Shown piece after piece: positions 56,371-64,000 of a DNA stretch of 64,000 nt; position 1 is the stretch's first letter, and each line of letters starts with the position of its first letter. Under the pieces are notes generated by a model, which had not been told where the DNA came from, did no database searches, and saw only the letters and a list, made by a program, of their open reading frames with translations. The stretch is taken from positions 186,001-250,000 of the forward strand of contig NZ_QAOM01000001.1 of assembly GCF_003051085.1 (NCBI RefSeq), read 5' to 3'. The translations under genes were made by a program, and so were the position numbers. Source of the stretch: Trichococcus patagoniensis (GTDB lineage: Bacteria; Bacillota; Bacilli; Lactobacillales; Aerococcaceae).

Positions 56371-56429
56371 GACAAAAAGGAGTACAAGGCATCTCGTCTT
56401 TAACGGAATGCCTTGTACTCCTTTTTGTC
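56371..56429. terminator. Bidirectional terminator, 22-bp perfect stem
   Basis: 56371-56392 and 56408-56429 are exact reverse complements (GACAAAAAGGAGTACAAGG and onward), with A5/T5 runs within the stem ends. It serves cls plus the short repeat on one side and the SOS-box gene on the other. Confidence 0.9.
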
Positions 56430-56456
56430 TATGAATATATCATCAGCTGATGGGAA

Positions 56457-56801
56457 TCAACCAAGTTGGATGGCCAAGATTTGGCTGATGTTCAGCAGAT
56501 AAGTCACTTTTTTATCCGCGGTTGTGAACATAACCTGTCTTTTCAGGGTTACGCGGGAATTGAACTTGCCCCATACCAGTGTTCTTGTATATGCTTTCGG
56601 TCCCTGTTTTTCTTCGATCACAACATACACAGGGGTGTTATTTTCAAAGGCTTGATTAGCGAAACGGACAACCTGATGAATCGGCATCACTTTATCCAGG
56701 ATGGCTTCATTGATGGAGTGGACGGACGACAGTGGGCGCAGGTATGATTTTTTGGAAGGAGTTTCGTTATTATTGGATACCGGATAGATGTAGTTTTGCA
56801 T
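56457..56801 (-). CDS. Small SOS-box-controlled protein (114 aa), YolD-like features
   Basis: Start at 56801 because GGAGGAACC precedes it; an upstream in-frame ATG overlaps the promoter. The N-terminal 45 residues are polar (YIYPVSNNNETPSKKSYLRP). The rest is strand-rich: NTPVYVVIEEKQGPKAYTRT, LVWGKFNSRVTLKRQVMFTT, KVTYLLNISQILAIQL. That layout distantly resembles YolD-like proteins, which often sit beside Y-family polymerases under LexA control, but the similarity is weak. The promoter contains a near-perfect LexA box. No polymerase or other SOS gene adjoins. Probably a DNA-damage-induced cytoplasmic protein; function unknown. Confidence 0.65.
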   Translation of the reverse strand: MQNYIYPVSNNNETPSKKSYLRPLSSVHSINEAILDKVMPIHQVVRFANQAFENNTPVYVVIEEKQGPKAYTRTLVWGKFNSRVTLKRQVMFTTADKKVTYLLNISQILAIQLG

Positions 56802-56838
56802 GTTGGTTCCTCCGAACGTGTGTTTGTCTTGTATACCC

Positions 56839-56867
56839 ATTATAAGAACATTTGTTCTTTTTTGCAA
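56839..56867 (-). promoter_or_regulatory. Promoter with LexA (SOS) box
   Basis: On the minus strand TTGCAA (56867-56862), 17-nt spacer, TATAAT (56844-56839). The spacer holds AGAACAAATGTTCT (56858-56845), which has the GAAC-N4-GTTC core of Gram-positive LexA boxes, so LexA would block RNA polymerase. Confidence 0.75.
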
Positions 56868-57206
56868 GCTATTTATTTTGCGCGCAAAGAAATTTCAGGA
56901 AAGCAGGCGTGCAACTCAGCTTGCAGTTTTGTTGTTTCGGCTGCAACTGGCCCAAAAACTCCTCGTTATCAAGTAAAGTAGCGGCATGGAAAGAACGTGT
57001 TGGCCACCCATTAACTTTGAAGGAGGAAAAAAGATACGGACAGTACTTCGAGGAATCACCGTAAAAATTAGGCCACAAAAGAGACTCTCTGAGGAGGGCA
57101 TGCATTGATGCATGCTTCTTGTGGATTTTTGTTCACAAAATGTTCATTTAACAATTTGAGTAAAATTAAGAAAGTTTCTTCCTATTAGATAATCTGCAGT
57201 GATTGT
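56868..57206. other. Intergenic region with orphan hairpin, no clear gene
   Basis: A plus-strand frame to 57064 ends in AAWKERVGHPLTLKEEKRYG, which looks protein-like and may be a gene remnant, but it has no start signal. A stem-loop at 57073-57129 combines CCACAA/TTGTGG with an inner perfect GCATGCAT-TG-ATGCATGC and is followed by ATTTTTG, so it is a probable terminator without an obvious gene to end. Confidence 0.4.
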
Positions 57207-57220
57207 TGAAAACGCTCGAA
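57207..57220 (+). promoter_or_regulatory. cre-like site upstream of the V-ATPase operon
   Basis: TGAAAACGCTCGAA matches TGWAARCGYTWNCW at 12 of 14 positions, 18 nt upstream of the ntp -35 box. Confidence 0.35.
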
Positions 57221-57237
57221 ATCGCGTTCAAATAGAT

Positions 57238-57266
57238 TTGAATGGCCGTTACAATAAATGTATAAT
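57238..57266 (+). promoter_or_regulatory. Promoter of the ntp (V-ATPase) operon
   Basis: TTGAAT (57238-57243), 17-nt spacer, TATAAT (57261-57266). Leader about 60 nt, then GGGGGTGG before ntpF. Confidence 0.85.
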
Positions 57267-57334
57267 GAAAATACTGATTGGAAAAAATTTTTTTCCTAAG
57301 GAGAATCAAATAAGGGATGGGGGTGGAATGAAAG

Positions 57335-57641
57335 ATGCAAATATTTGATGAAGTTAAAAAGATTGAGCAGGAAGCAACTGATCTTGAAATGGATTATCAG
57401 AACAAACTGCGCAAACTTGAACAGAATACGCAAGATAAAATAGGCGAAATGAAAAGGAATATCGAAAAAGAGTTAGCTACTTTTCAATCCGAAGAACTTG
57501 TGAAAAAATCAGAGCAACTGGCAATTCTCAAGAACGCTTCCGCAGAAAGTGAAAAATCGGAAATCGAGAAGTTGCAGACTCGGTTTAAAGCGAAAGAAGA
57601 AGAACTTGTGAATGCCGTTATTGGGGAGGTGATGAGGAAAT

Positions 57642-57655
<14 letters not shown>
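57335..57655 (+). CDS. ntpF: V-type ATPase peripheral stalk subunit NtpF (subunit G/H)
   Basis: 106 residues, almost entirely a charged coiled coil (EVKKIEQEATDLEMDYQNKL to LQTRFKAKEEELVNAVI). With NtpE it forms the peripheral stalks that hold the catalytic head against rotation. First gene of the ntpFIKECGAB order known from Enterococcus hirae. It overlaps ntpI by 14 nt. Confidence 0.9.
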
Positions 57656-60111
<2,456 letters not shown>

Positions 60112-60161
60112 TTCTCAAAAGCTCCAGAAGAATGAAAGAAAAAGTAAGGAGATGAGAAAGC

Positions 60162-60752
60162 GTGAAAGATCTACAATCCTTGTCTGAACAGATCCTGAAT
60201 AAGACAAAAGCAAAAGGACAAAACAAGCTGGAGGATGCTGAAAAAATTTCTGTCGCAAAGATAGAAGAGAGCAGATTGACTCTGGTTGAACAACAAAAGG
60301 CGCGCAAAGCTGCCATTTTGAAAAAAGTTGCCAATGATTTTGATCGTGAGCAACAAACATTGAAGAATAAAGAACGCAATGCTGTTTTGAAAGAGAAACA
60401 GGTCATCCTTAAATCGGTCTTCCAGCAGGCTTTAGAAAAAATGAACACGTGGGATGAAACCCATTTTGCGCAATTCCTGAACGGTGTGCTTGCTCAGGCT
60501 GGCGATTCGAAGGCCTACAGCATTGTTCCGGGCGCAAAATCGATCGCCCACTTTAAGGGAAAAGAGTTGCAGCAACTGTTGGTCAAATATCCGGCTGTCA
60601 AGATTTCTGAGGAGTCCATTCCGAATAAAGCCGGATTCATCCTTCAGGAAGGCGGAGTCGACTACAACTATTGCTTCGATGATCTGATCGAAGATGTAAA
60701 GAACGACTTTGCAGCAGAGCTGGCAACTTTAGCATTCCAAGACGAAAAGTAA
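60162..60752 (+). CDS. ntpE: V-type ATPase subunit E
   Basis: 196 residues from GTG 60162 (AGGAGATGAG upstream). The N-terminal 110 residues form a long coiled coil rich in Lys/Glu/Gln (QQKARKAAILKKVANDFDRE), and the C-terminal globular domain ends YNYCFDDLIEDVKNDFAAEL. Peripheral stalk partner of NtpF. Twelve nt before ntpC. Confidence 0.92.
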   Translation: MKDLQSLSEQILNKTKAKGQNKLEDAEKISVAKIEESRLTLVEQQKARKAAILKKVANDFDREQQTLKNKERNAVLKEKQVILKSVFQQALEKMNTWDETHFAQFLNGVLAQAGDSKAYSIVPGAKSIAHFKGKELQQLLVKYPAVKISEESIPNKAGFILQEGGVDYNYCFDDLIEDVKNDFAAELATLAFQDEK

Positions 60753-60764
60753 AGGAGGGGCACT

Positions 60765-61772
60765 ATGCAAGAGATTGATTACAAAGGCGTCAATACGATA
60801 CTTCGCACCTATGAATTAAAACTATTGGCGGAAGCGGATTACGATCGGATGCTGAAAGCCTCTTCTTTAAAAGATGCCTTGGATGTTCTGAAAGGTACCG
60901 GTTATGAGTTTGACGAGAAGGAAACACTGGTGAACAAAAATTTCGAAGGTTTTCTCATGAAACATCTGGCAGAGGTCTATCAGGACTTGTTCAGCATCAC
61001 GCCGGTTGCTGAGATTGTGGAATTATTCGCGTTGCGCTATACCTATCACAACCTGAAAGTGTTATTGAAACAACGTTTTTCGGGGGAGGATCTGGAGCAG
61101 CTGTTGATACCTATCGGCAAATATTCCATCGGCAGTCTGAAGAAATTGGTCGAAACCGGCGACGGCAACGACGAACATCCGATTCTGATAGAAGGTGTTC
61201 AAGAGGCGATCCGCGATTTCGATGAAGGTCATCGCATCGAAGCGGCCACTATCTTTATGGATACTTATTATTTCAGGCATCTGCGCTCCATCAGCGACAA
61301 GATCCAACATCCGAGCATCACGAAAATGGTGGACGGCATAATCGACCTCTATAATCTTTCGACTTTGATCCGGAGCCTGAAACAAAGTAAGCCCCGCGGT
61401 TTTCTCTATACGGTCTTATCCAGTTCCGGTTCGATTTCGAAACGCGATTTGATTGAAGAATCGATCAACGGGCCAAGCGCGGTCATGCGCAAGCATTATT
61501 TCAGTAAAGAATACGGCACGCGCTTATCCAATATGATTTCCGAAACAACAAATGAAGTGGATACACAGAAGCTGGATAAACTCGTGGATGAACTGACCTA
61601 TGAATTGGTTGCGGAAGGCTTGTACCAGCCATTTGGTCCGATTCCCTTGTTGGGTTATCTGTTTGCCAAAGAAAAGGAAGTCACCAATATCCGCCTGATT
61701 TTAGTGGGTAAAGACAATCAGATAGATGAACAAATATTGAGAGAGAGGATGCGACCTGTATATGGCTCATAA
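60765..61772 (+). CDS. ntpC: V-type ATPase subunit C (d subunit)
   Basis: 335 residues, soluble helical protein with YKGVNTILRTYELKLLAEAD and ALRYTYHNLKVLLKQRF, and an end with GYLFAKEKEVTNIRLILVGK typical of archaeal/V-type C (d) subunits. It couples the central shaft to the membrane ring. Its 3' end overlaps ntpG by 11 nt. AGGAGGGG before the ATG. Confidence 0.95.
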   Translation: MQEIDYKGVNTILRTYELKLLAEADYDRMLKASSLKDALDVLKGTGYEFDEKETLVNKNFEGFLMKHLAEVYQDLFSITPVAEIVELFALRYTYHNLKVLLKQRFSGEDLEQLLIPIGKYSIGSLKKLVETGDGNDEHPILIEGVQEAIRDFDEGHRIEAATIFMDTYYFRHLRSISDKIQHPSITKMVDGIIDLYNLSTLIRSLKQSKPRGFLYTVLSSSGSISKRDLIEESINGPSAVMRKHYFSKEYGTRLSNMISETTNEVDTQKLDKLVDELTYELVAEGLYQPFGPIPLLGYLFAKEKEVTNIRLILVGKDNQIDEQILRERMRPVYGS

Positions 61773-62073
61773 TATTGCAGTTGTGGGAGATAAAGATTCC
61801 ATCCTTCCTTTTAAGATTTTGGGTTTCGCAGTATTTGCATGCCATAATGCCCAGACTGCCCGTGAAACGGTAGATCGCCTGGCGATGGAGAATTATGGGA
61901 TCATTTATCTGACGGAAGAAATGGCAAAAGAAATACCTGATACAGTAAGCAGGTATGACAGCAGTGTCCAACCAGCCATCATCCTGATTCCGAACCATAA
62001 AGGTACGTTGAATATCGGGAAAAGCCGCATTCAGGAGAATGTGGAAAAAGCAGTTGGACAGAATATCTTATAA
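61762..62073 (+). CDS. ntpG: V-type ATPase subunit F (NtpG)
   Basis: 103 residues. [20 protein letters not shown] at the N-terminus, [20 protein letters not shown] in the middle and [20 protein letters not shown] at the end match the V-type F subunit, part of the rotating shaft with subunit D. Small alpha/beta fold, cytoplasmic. Overlaps ntpC; followed after 16 nt by ntpA. Confidence 0.93.
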   Translation: MAHNIAVVGDKDSILPFKILGFAVFACHNAQTARETVDRLAMENYGIIYLTEEMAKEIPDTVSRYDSSVQPAIILIPNHKGTLNIGKSRIQENVEKAVGQNIL

Positions 62074-62089
62074 TTTGGAGGGGACTTTT

Positions 62090-63874
62090 TTGAAAAATGG
62101 AAATATAATAAAAGTTTCCGGACCTTTAGTTATGGCGGAAGGAATGGAAGAAGCGAACATCCAAGATATTTGCCGCGTCGGCGAATTAGGATTGATCGGC
62201 GAAATCATCGAGATGCGTAATGATGTCGCATCCATTCAAGTTTACGAGGAGACTTCCGGTATTGGTCCTGGGGAACCGGTAATCACAACAGGGGAAGCTT
62301 TGTCGGTCGAATTGGGACCAGGCATCCTGTCGCAGATGTTTGACGGGATCCAGCGTCCTTTGCATACGTTCCGTGAAATTACCCAAAGTAACTATTTGGT
62401 GCGTGGGACCGATATCCCACCATTGAAGAGAGAAAACGTCTGGGAATTCAAAGCCACGAAGAAAGTCGGCGATCACGTCATAGCCGGTGATATTGTCGGT
62501 ACCGTGCAGGAGACGAAAGTCATCGAGCACCGGATCATGGTTCCTTACGGCATCTCCGGTAAGCTGACTGCCATCCAGGATGGCAGCTACACTTTGGATG
62601 ACACGGCATATGTCATCGAAACCGAAGAAGGCCCGAAAGAATTGACTATGCTGCAAACATGGCCAGTCCGTCGCGGACGTCCGTTCAAGCAAAAAATGAA
62701 CCCGCACACGCCGATGGTTACCGGCCAACGGGTCATCGATACGTTCTTCCCGATCACAAAAGGTGGAGCAGCCGCTGTTCCTGGGCCTTTCGGAGCAGGG
62801 AAAACCGTCGTACAGCACCAAATCGCAAAATACAGTGATGTGGACATCGTAATTTATGTCGGTTGCGGCGAACGCGGTAATGAAATGACTGACGTATTGA
62901 ACGAATTTCCGGAATTGATCGATCCGAACACGGGCGAATCATTGATGGAGCGTACGATCCTTATCGCCAACACCTCCAACATGCCGGTTGCGGCGCGTGA
63001 AGCATCCATCTATACAGGCATCACGATCGCGGAATATTTCCGTGACATGGGTTACAGTGTAGCGATCATGGCGGACTCGACATCCCGTTGGGCAGAGGCC
63101 TTGCGCGAAATGTCGGGCCGTCTGGAAGAGATGCCTGGTGATGAAGGCTATCCAGCCTACCTAGGAAGCCGTGTAGCAGAGTATTATGAACGGGCAGGAC
63201 GAGTGTTGGCTTTGGGGTCGGAAGATCGTGAAGGAAGCATTACGGCCATTGGAGCGGTATCGCCTCCTGGTGGTGACACCTCTGAACCGGTAACCCAAAA
63301 TACATTGCGGGTCGTTAAAGTTTTCTGGGCGCTTGATGCCAATTTGGCACAAAAAAGACATTTCCCATCCATGAACTGGCTGACTTCCTATTCCCTTTAC
63401 AATACCGAAGTCGGGGAATATCTGAACAATGCCTTACAGACAAAATGGTCAGAGATGGTTCAACATGCGATGAACCTTCTGCAGGAAGAATCGGAATTGG
63501 AAGAAATCGTCCGTTTGGTCGGTATCGAATCCTTGTCCGAAAAAGACCGCATGACAATGGCGGTCGCGGAATCGCTGCGTGAGGACTATCTGCAGCAGAA
63601 CGCTTTCGATGATGTCGATACTTACACTTCCCGCAACAAGCAATTGGCGATGCTGGATATGATTCTGGACTTCGAAACAGAAGCGCGTGAAGCGATGCGT
63701 TTAGGCGCTTACTTCAATGAAATCATTGAGGGCACAGTTGAATTGCGCGACCGGATCGCAAGAAGTAAATACATCAGGGAAGAAGACCTTGCCGAAATGA
63801 AGAACATCAAGGCAGACATGAAGAAAAGATTGCATGAAATCGTTGCGGAAGGAGGGATGACGCACCATGCTTAA
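62090..63874 (+). CDS. ntpA: V-type ATPase catalytic subunit A
   Basis: 594 residues from TTG 62090, chosen because GGAGGGG lies 8 nt upstream and the protein then begins like the family ([19 protein letters not shown]). The longer open frame upstream overlaps ntpG. P-loop [13 protein letters not shown], catalytic Glu in [16 protein letters not shown], and [20 protein letters not shown]. The non-homologous region between residues about 110 and 190 distinguishes it from F-type beta. Hydrolyses ATP to drive Na+ export. It overlaps ntpB by 8 nt. Confidence 0.97.
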   Translation: MKNGNIIKVSGPLVMAEGMEEANIQDICRVGELGLIGEIIEMRNDVASIQVYEETSGIGPGEPVITTGEALSVELGPGILSQMFDGIQRPLHTFREITQSNYLVRGTDIPPLKRENVWEFKATKKVGDHVIAGDIVGTVQETKVIEHRIMVPYGISGKLTAIQDGSYTLDDTAYVIETEEGPKELTMLQTWPVRRGRPFKQKMNPHTPMVTGQRVIDTFFPITKGGAAAVPGPFGAGKTVVQHQIAKYSDVDIVIYVGCGERGNEMTDVLNEFPELIDPNTGESLMERTILIANTSNMPVAAREASIYTGITIAEYFRDMGYSVAIMADSTSRWAEALREMSGRLEEMPGDEGYPAYLGSRVAEYYERAGRVLALGSEDREGSITAIGAVSPPGGDTSEPVTQNTLRVVKVFWALDANLAQKRHFPSMNWLTSYSLYNTEVGEYLNNALQTKWSEMVQHAMNLLQEESELEEIVRLVGIESLSEKDRMTMAVAESLREDYLQQNAFDDVDTYTSRNKQLAMLDMILDFETEAREAMRLGAYFNEIIEGTVELRDRIARSKYIREEDLAEMKNIKADMKKRLHEIVAEGGMTHHA

Positions 63875-64000
63875 GGAATATAAAACAGTAACCGAAGTTG
63901 TAGGCCCGTTGATGGTTGTAGAGCAGATCGAGGGAGTCAAATTCGACGAATTGGTTGAAATCCAAATGCAAAACGGCGAAATCCGCCATGGTCAAGTTTT
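63867..64000 (+). CDS. ntpB: V-type ATPase subunit B (3' partial)
   Basis: ATG 63867 follows GGAGGG inside the end of ntpA and the frame stays open to the window edge. The 44 visible codons ([20 protein letters not shown] then [20 protein letters not shown]) are the beta-barrel start of the non-catalytic B subunit. The rest, and presumably ntpD, lie outside. Confidence 0.93.
   Translation, partial: MLKEYKTVTEVVGPLMVVEQIEGVKFDELVEIQMQNGEIRHGQV

Noticed and set aside
62186-62821. Minus-strand frame opposite ntpA (211 codons)
   Set aside because: Same reason: it lies wholly inside a catalytic ATPase subunit and has no start site.

Overview
The window comes from a low-to-moderate GC Gram-positive chromosome, most likely a lactic-acid-type Firmicute of the Lactobacillales (Carnobacteriaceae; a Trichococcus-like genome fits best). 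I infer this from Bacillus/Enterococcus-type gene orders (ylaN-ftsW; ylbF-ylbG-rsmD-coaD; comEA-comEB-comEC-holA), an Enterococcus-type ntpFIKECGAB Na+ V-ATPase operon, strong AGGAGG ribosome-binding sites and TTGNNN-17-TATAAT promoters. The genus is inferred by recognition, not by a search.

Layout. 1-4114: a heterodimeric ABC exporter pair (first gene cut by the window edge) and a Cof-type HAD phosphatase, coupled by stop/start overlaps. 4184-4256: tRNA-Ala(GGC). 4257-9840: an AT-rich mosaic island abutting the tRNA. It holds an integrase tail, a tape-measure protein relic, a DUF771-like phage gene, a Panacea-type antitoxin with a putative toxin, an IS605 TnpB relic and several unknown genes. 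It is framed by two copies of a 29-nt terminator-like repeat. 9932-12161: panBCD. 12165-13841 (-): an L-2-hydroxyacid dehydrogenase and a HAD hydrolase. 13984-16872: a lysine riboswitch followed by an amino-acid ABC importer, hence a probable lysine uptake system. Then def (-), gdhA and the pdhABCD operon. 24978-26078: yktA and an inositol-phosphatase-like gene. 26466-31783: acnA-citZ-icd, the oxidative branch from citrate to 2-oxoglutarate, which with gdhA gives a glutamate route. 32101-43644: typA, ylaN, ftsW, a CAP-associated protein, ylbF, ylbG, rsmD, coaD, the comE operon and holA. 44147-49466: rpsT (-), uvrB, rpsO and pnp. 50006-56139: a CitX-like gene without citrate lyase neighbours, asd, rnjB, a ThiT-like transporter and cls. 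56457-56801 (-): a small protein under an SOS box. 57238-64000: the V-ATPase operon, cut in ntpB.

Most of the window is ordinary core genome. The least explained items are: (1) a pair of structured non-coding repeats (43661-44037 and 56157-56335) sharing conserved blocks and paired ends but differing by about 200 nt of inserted hairpins; (2) the Panacea antitoxin with a partner of unknown fold in the tRNA-Ala island; (3) the SOS-box gene at 56457-56801; (4) the orphan, diverged CitX-like protein. All functional calls rest on motif recognition; no database search was possible.
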